Shown here in pieces: positions 18,895 to 28,830 of a DNA stretch of 64,000 nt (the first letter of the stretch is position 1; the number at the start of each line of letters is the position of its first letter). A program made the translations under genes and the position numbers. The notes beneath the pieces are model-generated. The model was not told the DNA's origin, searched no databases, and was given only the letters and a program-made list of their open reading frames with translations. This stretch comes from Palaemon carinicauda. Taxonomy: Eukaryota; Arthropoda; Malacostraca; Decapoda; Palaemonidae. The stretch lies in contig NC_090726.1 in assembly GCF_036898095.1 (NCBI RefSeq), positions 32,749,128 through 32,813,127 on the forward strand. Reading direction: 5' to 3'.

Positions 18895-21260
18895 ACGGAG
18901 CCGGACACAAGATCATGGTACTGCTGCACAGTCTGTGAACTGTCAACCATGGGGAAGCGAGGAAGTACAGTGACAACCCGAAGCTGTCTAGACTATCTGG
19001 GTCGTACAGACAACTCCTTATCGGGTTGCTGAGGTTGCCGCACTGCGTCACAACAAGACACTTCTGCTGGTTGTTGAACGTCTTCCCAGTGACACACTGA
19101 CTCCGTAAACAAAAAATCCTCTAACAAGGACTAAGCTTGGACTGCATGTCTTGCAACACAGCTCAAGGTCTATGGGAGCAGGTGTGGTAACAGACGGGGT
19201 TAGCGACTGAAGTGGAACCATTACCCTCCCTGGAAGCATGCTATGCTTAAATAAAAGTCCATAGGAGGCTAAGCAGCTAAAGGCTCCTCTCCAAATGACA
19301 GAGTCCTCAAGGGAAAATCAGAAGGAGGGAGAATAGCACTTTCTCATCTACAGGAACCATATCCGAGAAAAGCTAAGTTCTCTCAGTGAGGGTTTCACTG
19401 GTGCAAAAGCAGCAGACTAGAAGGCAACGTTATGAAACTGCTTGACAGTCTAGTGAGTTGGCAACAACCAAAGATGTGTGACTGAGAAGCATGCGGTAAG
19501 GAATGCAGAGCATGCTGTATGCAGAGCATGCTGTATGTAGAGCATGCTGTAAGGTAAGCAGAGCATGTTGCATGGCGTGCGGCTTATGCTGCATGGGATG
19601 AGGCTCATGCTGCATGGGATGAGGCTCATGCTGCATGGTATGAGACTCATGCTGCATGGGATGAGGCTCAAGCTGCAAGGGATGAGGCTTATGCCGCATG
19701 CGTTGAGGAGGATGCCGCATAGTATGAGGCTCCTGCCTCATGGGTTGAGGCGGTTGCCGCATAGCATGAGGCTCCTGCCTCATGGTTTGAGGAGGATGCC
19801 GCATAGCATGAGGCTCCTCATAAGCATGAGGCTGCCTCATGGGTAGAGGAGGATGTCGCATAGCATGAGGCTCCTGCCTCATGGGTTGAGGAGGATGCCG
19901 CATAGCATGAGGCTCCTGCCTCATGGTTTGAGGAGGATGCCGCATAGCATGAGGCTCCTGTGAGGTTCCTGCCTCAAGAGTTGCGTCTGCCTCAAGGGTT
20001 GAGGAGGTAGCTGCGCAGAGAGAGGCTCATGCTGTGAAGAATGCGGTTGCTGCATGCGTTGAGGCGGCTGCCTCATAGCATGAGGTTCCTCAAGAGTTGA
20101 GGCTCTTGCCTCAAGAGTTGAGGTTCTTGCCTCAAGAGTGGAGGTGGCTGCCGCAAGAGTTGAGGTTGCTGCCTCAAGGATGGTGGAGGTTGCCGCAACG
20201 CAAGAGGTTGCCGCAACGCAAGAGGTTGCTGCATAGCGCTGGTATCTGGCAACTCCCAATGCGGCAGCTCACGCGTGGAGGTAGGTTGAGGAACCTCAAC
20301 ATCATACGTCTGGCAGGGTGGACTGCGCAGAGGTGGAGTTGAGGTTGCTGCCTCGAGGATGGTGGAGGTTGTCGCACCGCAAGAGGTAGCTGCCTCGAGG
20401 ATGGAGGAGGTAGTCGCAACGCATGAGGCTCCTACCTCAAGGGTAGAGGAGGTTGCTGCAAAGCATAAGGCTCCTGCCTCAAGTGTTGAGGAGGTTGCCG
20501 CGTGGCAAGAGGCTCCTGCCTCAAGGAAAGTGGAGGTTGCTGCACAGAGCTGGTATCTGGCAACTCCCAATGCGGCAGCTCACGCATGGAGGTAGCTTGA
20601 GGAACCTCAACATCATACGTCTGGCAGGCTGGACTGCGTAGAGGTGGAGGAGCGCTCGCAGGAGGAGGTGTGTTAACCTTCTCTGCCTGAAACTCCTGCA
20701 TCAACACCGCAAGCTGAGACTGCATTGTCAGCAGCATAGACCACTAGAGTTTAAGAAAGACAACAACAAACGGAGCTACTGTCCGTTGAAACTGAGGGTC
20801 TAAAACAGCTGGTGCGGCAACAGACGGAGTTACTGTCTGTTGCGATACCACCTTGCCTCTCTGGGAGGTGTGCAGTTGTCGTACTGCAGCAAGTCCGAAC
20901 TGACCCAGTGCTAATGGCACCACCTAGGAGTTGGACTTGCGCGGAAGGGACCGACTTGCACTTAAAAGCTGCAAGATTTGGTCCATGGTTTCTGCGAGAA
21001 ACCTCTTCCGCAGACGAGGAATAAATGGGCTCTCTCGTCTTTGTGTGGGTGGGGTGATCACGTCGGCTACGTGAGTTGGTTACACCCGAAACCACGGAGG
21101 GAAACGTCTGTTCGTCGATCAAGGCCTGCTGAACCCATAAGTCCTTCGACATTACTTCTCCCCTGGGCTTGGGAGCTTGTAAGAGGTCCCAGACTAGGCG
21201 AACAACTGGCACGAACAGACGAACCCTCGAACGCAACACTGTAACACTTTGCGCTTATCA
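18895..21260 (-). pseudogene. Rearranged gag remnant of element B
   Basis: Gag N-terminal sequence (VRASCSPSLGPLTSSQAQGR) is near 21200. Middle segments appear out of order relative to element A, and a long minisatellite lies at 19500-20600. There is no single open frame. A block of about 310 bases is duplicated in tandem (20230-20345 matches 20540-20650). Confidence 0.7.
19500..20600 (-). repeat. Coding minisatellite in element B gag
   Basis: Three blocks are seen: 18-21 bp units near 19500-19690, 42-bp units near 19690-19970, and degenerate 21-bp units to 20560. On the minus strand the 42-bp unit encodes the 14-residue repeat MRQEPHAMRHPPQP, and the unit lengths keep a reading frame. In E the first block is shorter, so copy number varies. 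Confidence 0.85.
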
Positions 21261-22437
21261 CTTTATCACTTTTGATTTTCTGTTTGCACTTATTTCACTG
21301 AACTCGAAACTTTAAGTGGTTTGTACCTGAAACACGCAATTCTATCCTTCATTAAAAGTTAGTAATTGCGAAAACAGTATTACAATGTAACAGAAAAACA
21401 TAATGAAAGATAAATAATTCAGTGGCTGGAAAAGAGACTAAACACTAGATCAAATAAACTACGTTTAAAATCTCTCACCGCATAAAGTCTGAGAACAAGA
21501 ATAAAACTCTAGAAACGTTTACCTTCTTCCCCTAAAGAGACTAGGGAGAAGAGCAAAAACGATAACAACGTTACCCGCTTGAACGAAACGTTTATCCTCC
21601 TCTCTCTCCCTCCGTCTCTATCTCTCTCTCTCTCTCTCTTGACTTAGCACCTGAGAGAAGAGCCCAATTATATATATCGTTAAAACATATTATTGTTAAA
21701 GGAAAAAAACTGAAAGGTTTCCCAAATAAAAAGTTCCTTTATTAGAATTAAAACCATTTAAGCTAAGAAAGAATGAACAAAACGCTAGAATCGGTTTACT
21801 CTTACTGCAACGTGACACCGTGATAGACTCTCTCTCTATCGTAACGATAGAGCGCAAGTTGAACGTTCTGAACGTCAACAACTGCAGAGACAAAACAAAA
21901 CGTTAGTTCAACTTTGAAAACAGTACAAGACTATCAAAGAAATTCTTTCAAAAACATTAAAATAGCATAATATGTTAACAGGTAAAAACGAAATGACGGG
22001 CTCAATGTTAATTAACTTCGGTTCCAAGAAAAGACCGCCTATATTAGGAAAGGTCGAATATAAACAAATATAAAAATTAATTTTAATAAGTTTATAATAA
22101 AAGGAAGTTAATCAAAGAGGCCTATAAAAGGCGGAGAGATATAAAATAAATCTATAACTTTGTTAAGCAAAATTAAGAGAGTCTATACTCTCTTCGACAC
22201 CAACACTTCCATCTAAGGGAAGGGTCGGCCATTTAAAAGTGAAAGAGAGTTCATACTCTCTTCGTACCAAAATTAAATCAAAAATTAAATCAAATTAATT
22301 CCAAAAACTTGCTAAGCTAATGATATAGCTTCCTGAATAGCGAAGGCTAAACTCTAGAGCAAATACATCACCAAATCGAGAGCAATAACTCCAGAATCAA
22401 CAGCGTATCCATGTAGGTCTAGCCGGAGGCACGACAG
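21261..22437 (-). other. Leader region of element B
   Basis: This is non-coding sequence between the gag remnant and the 5' ITR, shared in order with C (44524-45750) and D (58750-59920). It includes a polypyrimidine (CT)n tract near 21598-21640 and a short hairpin, CTCTATCGTAACGATAGAG, near 21833. Confidence 0.55.
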
Positions 22438-22593
22438 AGGAAAAATTGAGGTGGTGTTGACAAGAAGTACTAGAGTACCTGACCACAGATGGCGCTGTGG
22501 TGTTCACCCCCACCTGTATAGCGATCGCTGGCGTATCCCGACCGTAGATTTCTGTCGGCAACAGAGTTGACAGCTACATGATTATCGGGTAAG
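22438..22593 (-). repeat. Element B 5' inverted terminal repeat
   Basis: This is the reverse complement of 15887-16043. Confidence 0.85.
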
Positions 22594-22610
22594 ATTAATA
22601 TTGAAAAATG

Positions 22611-22747
22611 ATTGTTCAGTGTACTGGCAAGGGGGCGGAGCTTCCCTGCCACCGGCTGGTATCTACCGGCTACTGCTGAAACTTCGTTATAAGTTTAAAC
22701 AACTGAGTTCCAGCTGCACTAGTATCAATCTCATAATTAAAGGACAA
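22611..22747 (-). repeat. Interspersed repeat S, copy 2 (split by B)
   Basis: It is the inverted partner of 3690-3850. The last bases before B (GGAATCAAA, near 15841) match S copy 1 where it continues, so S copy 2 was the target of B. Confidence 0.7.
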
Positions 22748-22775
22748 ACCAAATGAAAATTAGTCTCACACTTAC

Positions 22776-22936
22776 CTTTAGGCCACTTACAGCTCTTCTA
22801 ACAAGAGCCATCACAACCGGTGTCTTTAACCCAAATCTTTTTCCAACATCCTTTATAGATTTCCCGATGTTATCTTTGTCAAATTTATTCTCAGGAATAC
22901 TGGCAACACTGTCAATAACAGTATGCAGAACATCAG
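22776..22936 (-). CDS. EARS2: Mitochondrial glutamyl-tRNA synthetase, penultimate coding exon
   Basis: This 161-base exon is flanked on the minus strand by a pyrimidine-rich TTTCAG acceptor and a GTAAGT donor. It starts in phase 1, so a G from the previous exon makes a GCT codon, and ends in phase 0. It encodes 53 further residues with no stop: DVLHTVIDSVASIPE, then IGKSIKDVGKRFG, then KTPVVMALVRRAVSGLK. This matches the helical anticodon-binding domain of GluRS, where an R.ALSG-like segment precedes GPPV at the C-terminus. Next exon: 3510-3596. Confidence comes from the frame continuing across three exons. Confidence 0.85.
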
Positions 22937-23147
22937 CTGAAATGATAAAGAGAAAAAGACTACAGTATTAAAACTCCCAATGACAACTTACATAGATGAA
23001 GTATTTGAAAAATTTACATAGTCATAGGTTTACTTACAAAAAGGTATTTCTACTGTAAAAAAGGAAACTCAGTAAGTTATAAACAAAGGAAAAGGTGATG
23101 TAAGATATCATGAAAATTATATTACACATGAGTAAGATCATTTGAAT
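22937..23147. other. EARS2 intron sequence upstream of element C
   Basis: AT-rich intron sequence. Nothing is recognisable besides the poly-pyrimidine tract (minus strand) of the adjacent acceptor. Confidence 0.4.
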
Positions 23148-23190
23148 AAAAAATACTATTAGAAAATGTGTTAGAAAAAATTTGTAAAAA
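23148..23190 (+). repeat. 43-bp direct repeat flanking element C, left copy
   Basis: It is identical to 45917-45959. The left copy abuts the 3' end of C. It is either an unusually long target-site duplication or one unit of a tandem repeat that was there before C inserted. Confidence 0.8.
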
Positions 23191-23248
23191 TTTTATTTTG
23201 ATTATAAAAGGGATTTTGACGTAGGAAAAATCTATTTCTGGGCGAAGG

Positions 23249-23505
23249 ACCTGTGCCGCCCAGTGAATAAGCTCCATTTAGCACTTATTCTTAGGTAATT
23301 TACTGCTAAATATACCAGAGAAAAAATGTAAAGGAGTGCTAGGTTAACTAGCTCGCTCACCTATTGGTGTCGGTATAAAATTGGGCGTATAATCCAGAGG
23401 TCCCGTACTATTTAGATTCATCCACGACAGAAACCCCAATAGAGGAGAGCCGTTCAACCTCACTCGGTACTACTAACACTGCATCCGCTCAGAACCCAAC
23501 TCCTT
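23249..23505 (-). repeat. F2 3' inverted terminal repeat
   Basis: It pairs over 257 bp with 30402-30658. The only difference seen is near the ACCAGAGAAAAAA stretch. Confidence 0.88.
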
Positions 23506-23549
23506 AGCACCCAAAGTTTGGGGACTCCAAGGGAGAGGAGCTGGGAGGG

Positions 23550-23641
23550 TTCACTGGGCGGCACAGGTCCTTCGCCCAGAAATAGATTTTTCCTACGTCA
23601 AAATCCCTTTTCTGGGCTCGAATCTGTGCCGCCCAGTGAAT
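23550..23641 (-). repeat. F2 internal complementary region
   Basis: The plus strand reads as the F2 3' end joined to its 5' end, with the join at AAATCCCTTTTCTGGGCTC. One mismatch (T for C near 23623) was seen over 92 bp. Confidence 0.88.
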
Positions 23642-23964
23642 CTATACAAGAGAATATGTCACCAAACTTGCAAAATAAAGGAAAAAACATAAGCGTAAGG
23701 GAAAAACAGGATGCTTTAATCAGAGATGAGTACCAAAAAACAATTATAAGGGTATCTTAAATATGAACATAAATCCACTTGGTGGACAATTGACAAATAA
23801 GGTAGGTATAATAATGCCGTGAGTGATAATATATACAGATACTCAGGAGTTTAAGAATTTACAAATATAATAACAGTATTCAGGTGCGAGACCAACGAAT
23901 ACAATAGGGTATAAATGAGGCAGGTAAGAGGGAGAGATAAAGAGACAAGGTATTAACCTGTGAG

Positions 23965-26718
23965 TTACCTAGGAGTAACTACGCTCCCTGCAGCTACTGT
24001 AGAAAATTTTAGGGCTTCCAAATGTTTAAGGTAGTGTTTCTTGAACACTGACGGTGATTTCCACCCTGTATACCTGGAAAGGTCCGTAAAATTCATGTGG
24101 TGAAAAAAGTTCACCGAAGTAGCAACCGCTCTGATATCATGTGCAAGAGGAAAAGAGTCAGGGCTAGCTTGTTTAATAAAATACAAAATTTGTTGCCTGA
24201 TCCTTTTAATAGTAATGGTACCGCCTTGTTCTCTAACGAATAGAGGCCCCGAGGAGTTAGAGGAGGTCCGGGATAAATAAGACCTAAGAGTAGTAACAGG
24301 GCACAGAGACGGGTCTTGCGTGAGGGGAACAATTTTCCAGGAGGACCATCTGTTCTGAGGGTCTTCGTTTTTAGCCAAAAAGAATTTGTTAGGTGAAAGA
24401 AGGACCTCTCCCGAAGGCAGGAACTCAATATGACCCGGGTCTCTCGACAAAGCTGCCAGTTCAGAAATTCTTGCCCCGGAAGCCAAGCTCACCAGGAAAA
24501 GTGTTTTCCTGAGAAGGGGAATGTAATCACAAGAACTGTTAAGGGTATCAGAAGCCAATTTGAGTACATCATTAAGGAACCAGGTCACCGGGGTAGGACG
24601 AGTAACCGGTTTCAGTCTGGCACAGGCTTTCGGAATTGAAGCTAACAAAGAGTCGGTTAAGTCTATGTTAAAACCCACTAGGAAGATCTTTTTCAAAGCA
24701 GATTTAATAGTGGTGATAGTATTGGCTGCCAGACCTGATTCTAATAAAGATCTAAAGAAAGTGACTGTAAGGTTCAAGTTCATACAGTTCACGTCTGAGT
24801 CTATCAAAAATTTTGCCAACTTTTTAACTGCAGAGTCATACTGGCGGATGGTGGAATCCCGTTTATCCGATTCTAGGAACAGGGTGTTTTGAGGATCAAT
24901 ATTGGCACCATGCATGGCCGCAAACTTCATAAAGTCCATAAAGTTAGGGCGCTCTGAATGTTTGAGAAAGCGTACACAACGCGTGTTTGTACTATCTGAG
25001 ACAGAACCGGATTGGGTATCGGGTGAGGGTATAGTCTCAACTCTCGCAGGAGAGGATACCAGTTGCTCTTGGGCCAGTTGGGTGCGACCAAGGCTACTTG
25101 TCCCTTGAAGGATCTCAGCTTGTCTAGAACTTTCAGCAAAAGATTCACCGGGGGAAAGAGATAAATCTTTTCCCAGATGTCCCAATTCTGTGACATGGCG
25201 TCTGTGGCGTAAGCCTGAGGGTCTAGATTGGGAGCCACATATACTCTCAATTTGTGGTTGGACTCCGTGGCGAAGATGTCCACTTGGAGACCGGGAACCT
25301 GAGAGAGAATCCACCGGAATGACTTTAGATCGAGTGACCATTCCGATTCTAGAGGGGAGGTCCGGGACAGGGCGTCTGCCACTACATTCCGGACTCCCGC
25401 CAGGTGGACGGCTGAAAGATGCCAACGGTTCAAGGCTGCTAGGGAAAATATGGCTACTAGAACATGGTTCAGAGGCCCTGACTTTGACCCGCCTCTGTTG
25501 AGGCAGCGGACCACCACTTCGCTGTCGAGGACCAGACGAAGGTGTTGTCTCTTGGGAAGAGCGAGACGTTTCAGGGTTAGAAGAACTGCCATGGCCTCCA
25601 GCACATTGATGTGAAATTGGCGGAACCAGGGAGACCAAAGACCTTGAACTTTCCTGAGCTGAGAATAGCCGCCCCAACCTGATAAGGATGCGTCCGTGTG
25701 AATGATTAATTTCGGAGGCGGAAATCGAAGGGGAACTGACTTTGACAGACTGTTTGCTCTTGTCCAAGGAAGAAGTCTTTCCCGTAGAATGGGAGGAAGG
25801 CGGACTTTCCTGTCCCGGAACTTCCGGTTCGCCCTCGAACGTCAGACACGATTGATATCTTTCAACTTTGCCTTCAGAAGGAGATCCGTCACTGAGGCAA
25901 ACTGAAGGGACCCCAGAATCCTCTCTTGGAGTCGTCTGGAACTTACTTTGTCTTTGAGAAAGCGTTTGGTGTTCCTCGCAATCTCTAACCTCTTGGGTTT
26001 GGGAAGACACAGAGTATGAGATATAAGATCCCATTGCAGGCCGAGCCATTGGAACTTCGATTTTGGAAGAAGACGGGACTTCTTGAAGTTGATCTGGAAG
26101 CCTAGAGATTGAAGATAATGGATGACTTTGTGAGTGGCTTTTAGGCAATTTTGGGAGGTGTCTGACCAAATGAGCCAGTCGTCCAGATAGGCTACTACTT
26201 GAATCCCTTGATTTCTGAGTTCCTGAACAGCGACTTCTGCTAACTTTGTGAAGATCCTTGGGGCGATGTTGAGCCCGAAAGGCATCACCTTGAAGGAGTA
26301 ACTTTTGTCCCCTAAGCGAAAGCCTAGGTACGGACGAAAGTGTCTCGCTATCGGGACGTGATAATAGGCGTCTGTAAGATCGATAGAGGTGGTGACGGCC
26401 CCACGGGGAAGTAAGGTCCGCACCTGCGAGACGGTAAGCATTCGAAACTTGTCGCATTGAATGGACAAGTTGAGAAGGGATAGGTCTAGAATCACTCTTC
26501 TCTTGTCTGAATCCTTCTTCGGGACACTGAACAGCCGACCTTGAAACTTCAGGTGTTTCGTTTCTTGTATGGCGTTCTTTTGTAACAGGTCCTGGACAAA
26601 TTCGACTAGGTCCGGAGTGGAATGCTGATGAAATCTGTTCGGAGGAGGAGGTCCTTGAATCCAACTCCACCCCAGTCCCTTGGAGATGATACTGAACGCC
26701 CAGGGACTGAACCTCCAT
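23965..26718 (-). CDS. Tyrosine recombinase ORF of F2
   Basis: This is a 917-codon open frame. The last 330 or so residues are the recombinase: RQYDSAVKKLAKF, NTITTIKSALKK, catalytic Arg in ASGARISELAALS, His/Arg in AHDIRAVATSV and Tyr in VFKKHYLKHLEAL. The first 580 or so codons run beneath RT-RNase H in another frame, rich in Ser, Pro and Arg, with no known domain. It shares the frame of gag exon 2. The start is undetermined. No lesion is seen. Confidence 0.85.
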   Translation of the reverse strand: MEVQSLGVQYHLQGTGVELDSRTSSSEQISSAFHSGPSRICPGPVTKERHTRNETPEVSRSAVQCPEEGFRQEKSDSRPIPSQLVHSMRQVSNAYRLAGADLTSPWGRHHLYRSYRRLLSRPDSETLSSVPRLSLRGQKLLLQGDAFRAQHRPKDLHKVSRSRCSGTQKSRDSSSSLSGRLAHLVRHLPKLPKSHSQSHPLSSISRLPDQLQEVPSSSKIEVPMARPAMGSYISYSVSSQTQEVRDCEEHQTLSQRQSKFQTTPREDSGVPSVCLSDGSPSEGKVERYQSCLTFEGEPEVPGQESPPSSHSTGKTSSLDKSKQSVKVSSPSISASEINHSHGRILIRLGRLFSAQESSRSLVSLVPPISHQCAGGHGSSSNPETSRSSQETTPSSGPRQRSGGPLPQQRRVKVRASEPCSSSHIFPSSLEPLASFSRPPGGSPECSGRRPVPDLPSRIGMVTRSKVIPVDSLSGSRSPSGHLRHGVQPQIESICGSQSRPSGLRHRRHVTELGHLGKDLSLSPGESFAESSRQAEILQGTSSLGRTQLAQEQLVSSPARVETIPSPDTQSGSVSDSTNTRCVRFLKHSERPNFMDFMKFAAMHGANIDPQNTLFLESDKRDSTIRQYDSAVKKLAKFLIDSDVNCMNLNLTVTFFRSLLESGLAANTITTIKSALKKIFLVGFNIDLTDSLLASIPKACARLKPVTRPTPVTWFLNDVLKLASDTLNSSCDYIPLLRKTLFLVSLASGARISELAALSRDPGHIEFLPSGEVLLSPNKFFLAKNEDPQNRWSSWKIVPLTQDPSLCPVTTLRSYLSRTSSNSSGPLFVREQGGTITIKRIRQQILYFIKQASPDSFPLAHDIRAVATSVNFFHHMNFTDLSRYTGWKSPSVFKKHYLKHLEALKFSTVAAGSVVTPR

Positions 26719-27143
26719 TTGTTGCGGAAGGCATAGAGCCTCCCCCCTACCTGTTGCACCTCAGTATTGGTTTGAGGAGTTGCCTCCACGTCCGCCTCGG
26801 AAGTTCTTTCCCCTGCGAAAGGCTCTTCCCCTGCCTTTGTTCTGGTTAGAACCACGGTGGTAACCTCTACCTCTACCATAACTCTGGGAAGAGCTATGAG
26901 CCTCATAAGACTGGTTAAAGGCAGGAGAGGTGGCGGAGGCACCGGAAAGCTGGCTCTTAGGGAGCAGAACGGTGACATAGTCATCCGAAGGAGCCTGAGA
27001 GGTGGAAGGCTGTGCAGGGGCAACAGGAGATGGGGGAAGAGGCAGCCGGAAAATGGACGAACCACTCTGCTGTTGCCTGAACTGGGTGGAGGTATATGGA
27101 CGGAGCTTCTTCCTACCCCGGGCTTGGTAATTTGCAGGGTCAT
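24927..27143 (-). pseudogene. RT-RNase H of F2, one nonsense codon
   Basis: RT motifs are RRVILDLSLLN, SIDLTDAYYHVPI, FKVMPFGLNIAP and VVAYLDDWLIW. A TGA at 25842-25844 stands where F1 has Trp (KDAAGVW against KDINRV*). After it the same frame continues with the RNase H acidic motifs THTDASLSGWGG-like, INVLEAMAVLL, VLDSEVVVRCL and NVVADALSR. The break therefore separates RT from RNase H by one base change (TGG to TGA). It overlaps gag by 383 bases in the +1 frame. Confidence 0.85.
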
Positions 27144-28830
27144 ATTTACGTTTAGGAGTCAAACCCCAACGGGCTTTAAGGCTCTGGTTGACTCTAGTGG
27201 CCTCCGCCAAGACTTCCTCTACAAGATCCTCAGGGAAGAGATTTGAACCCCAACAGGAGGACCGGATAAGCTTATTAGGTTCATGCCTAATAGTCGCCTC
27301 TGCCAGGACATGTTTGCGACACCTGCGTTTAGCAGTAGCGAAGTCATACAGGTCATAGTATAATGACTGCAACGTAGCCTTGTTGAGAGACTTAAAAATA
27401 CCCTCAGTATCGTAAGTCAAGGCTATCGACTCCGTGGAGGTGGCCAAGTTCAGAGTACGGCCAACGCGTAGGCGGGAATCATATTCCTGTTTAATGAGGG
27501 ATTCCGGGAGACGGGGAAGCCGCTCACTAAACATTACTGAAGCACAGTCTGCTGCTAGCTTGCCAGAGGTAAAAGTTGTATGGACGTTGTCCCAACACTC
27601 AATGCCTGAAGGAAGAAGGAGGGAGATTGGATCCACCACTCGGATGGGAGGCAAGGGCTTCTCCTCCAGAGCATATTGGAAGGCAAGCTCTGCTACCTTA
27701 TTGACACATGGAGTCACGGTGTTTTTGTCCATTAAGAACATTGTGAAGGAGCTCTTATAAGGCGTCAACATGGTGTTGGTACAGCCGATGTCATTTAGGA
27801 ATCTGGCCCACCCAGATTGGGCTTGCTCCTTAGGGAAGATGACTGTCTCTTTGGGGACCTTGTCTAACCGAACCAAAGCTTCCTCAGTAAGCCTGGCATA
27901 ACCATGAAATGGAAATGCCAGACCAGGAGGAAAGAATTCAAAGTCCTCTAGGGGACGAGTGCCAAGACCCTCCAAAGTTAACATTCCGTCTGAGAACGGG
28001 GAATGAAGAGCCATACGCCAAGGGTTATTCTTGGCAAACGGCGGGAGCTTAGAGGCATCCGGGATGAGAGAGCTTTGGACTCGCTCCGGAGCACCTTGCT
28101 CTAATGCCCCAAGTCTCTGACCGATGTTAGAGAACATCGTGTCCATCTTAGACTGCATCTCTGATACCAACTTGGCCTGCATCTCCGACACGATACGAAG
28201 CATGGCTGATTCGGAAAGGCCCGGGCTAGCAGCCGGAGTGGCGGAATGAACTCCCGGGTCGCGAGACTTAGAGGAGGAGCCAGAAGCCTTAGATGACAGG
28301 TTTGTATTCTGCTTAGAACCATGAGAAGCCTTATGAGGCTTATGAGCTTTAGGTAAGGTTCTAGACTTATTCTTGGGGGGAACCGAGTGTGATCGTTGGG
28401 ACGATTCACGGTCCCCAGAAAAACCACGAAAGGAAGAGCGATCAGATGAAGAAGAAAGAGAGGGGCTGAGGATAGGAATCTCAGCGCCGGAAACACCTGC
28501 CTCACTTACCACCCTACCTGTATCTGGATCATCCAATAACATGGGTTCCACGTCAAGGTTCATGGAGGCAACATTGTCTTCTAGATCCCCGGGGGCGTCC
28601 GACGGATCCTGCTCTGGATCAATGAACCCCGCTATGGTGGCATCAATGTGGGCAATGATGGGAGCTGCAACATGCCTAGCCACAGCGGCCGAAGACTTGG
28701 CGTTGGGGTAAATCAAGGAACAGTAGTCCTCGGAGAGGACGTACGGCCGCTTGGACTTCACGTTCCGGGCAAAACCACCAACCCATACTTTCAGTGTGGC
28801 CCGAGCCGCAGACTTTTGCTCCGGGGATGC
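26761..28830 (-). CDS. gag of F2, exon 2
   Basis: This is an open frame of about 690 codons, entered from a TTATTTCAG acceptor just before 28830. It begins ASPEQKSAARATLKVWVGGF, aligning with F1 gag at SREKLRKWVRGF. Features in order: acidic and Ser-rich middle, a segment shared with F1 (NPWRMALHSPF, then PLEDFEFFPPGLAFP), RRCRKHVLAEATIRHEP, and a Gly/Arg-rich C-terminus with RGRGYHRG and RGRAFRRG. It ends after RT has begun in the +1 frame. Confidence 0.8.
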   Translation of the reverse strand, partial: ASPEQKSAARATLKVWVGGFARNVKSKRPYVLSEDYCSLIYPNAKSSAAVARHVAAPIIAHIDATIAGFIDPEQDPSDAPGDLEDNVASMNLDVEPMLLDDPDTGRVVSEAGVSGAEIPILSPSLSSSSDRSSFRGFSGDRESSQRSHSVPPKNKSRTLPKAHKPHKASHGSKQNTNLSSKASGSSSKSRDPGVHSATPAASPGLSESAMLRIVSEMQAKLVSEMQSKMDTMFSNIGQRLGALEQGAPERVQSSLIPDASKLPPFAKNNPWRMALHSPFSDGMLTLEGLGTRPLEDFEFFPPGLAFPFHGYARLTEEALVRLDKVPKETVIFPKEQAQSGWARFLNDIGCTNTMLTPYKSSFTMFLMDKNTVTPCVNKVAELAFQYALEEKPLPPIRVVDPISLLLPSGIECWDNVHTTFTSGKLAADCASVMFSERLPRLPESLIKQEYDSRLRVGRTLNLATSTESIALTYDTEGIFKSLNKATLQSLYYDLYDFATAKRRCRKHVLAEATIRHEPNKLIRSSCWGSNLFPEDLVEEVLAEATRVNQSLKARWGLTPKRKYDPANYQARGRKKLRPYTSTQFRQQQSGSSIFRLPLPPSPVAPAQPSTSQAPSDDYVTVLLPKSQLSGASATSPAFNQSYEAHSSSQSYGRGRGYHRGSNQNKGRGRAFRRGKNFRGGRGGNSSNQY

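Larger units (their letters stand above)
15850..22610 (-). mobile_element. Defective DIRS-like element B (A lineage)
   Basis: This 6.8-kb element has sense strand minus. It has ITRs at 15887-16043 and 22438-22593 and an ICR at 16089-16179. YR and RNase H are present but broken, most of RT is deleted and gag is rearranged with a coding minisatellite. ATG flanks both ends. It lies in repeat S: the flanks rejoin to the S sequence with a single ATG and no duplication. Element E is a near-identical copy, so both come from one recently mobile, probably non-autonomous source. Confidence 0.88.

Noticed and set aside
19430..19945. A novel Met/His/Pro-rich host protein
   Set aside because: The frame is part of the gag minisatellite of element B and recurs in E at the same place.
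19500..20600. CRISPR-like array
   Set aside because: The repeats are contiguous coding units without unique spacers, in a eukaryotic retrotransposon.
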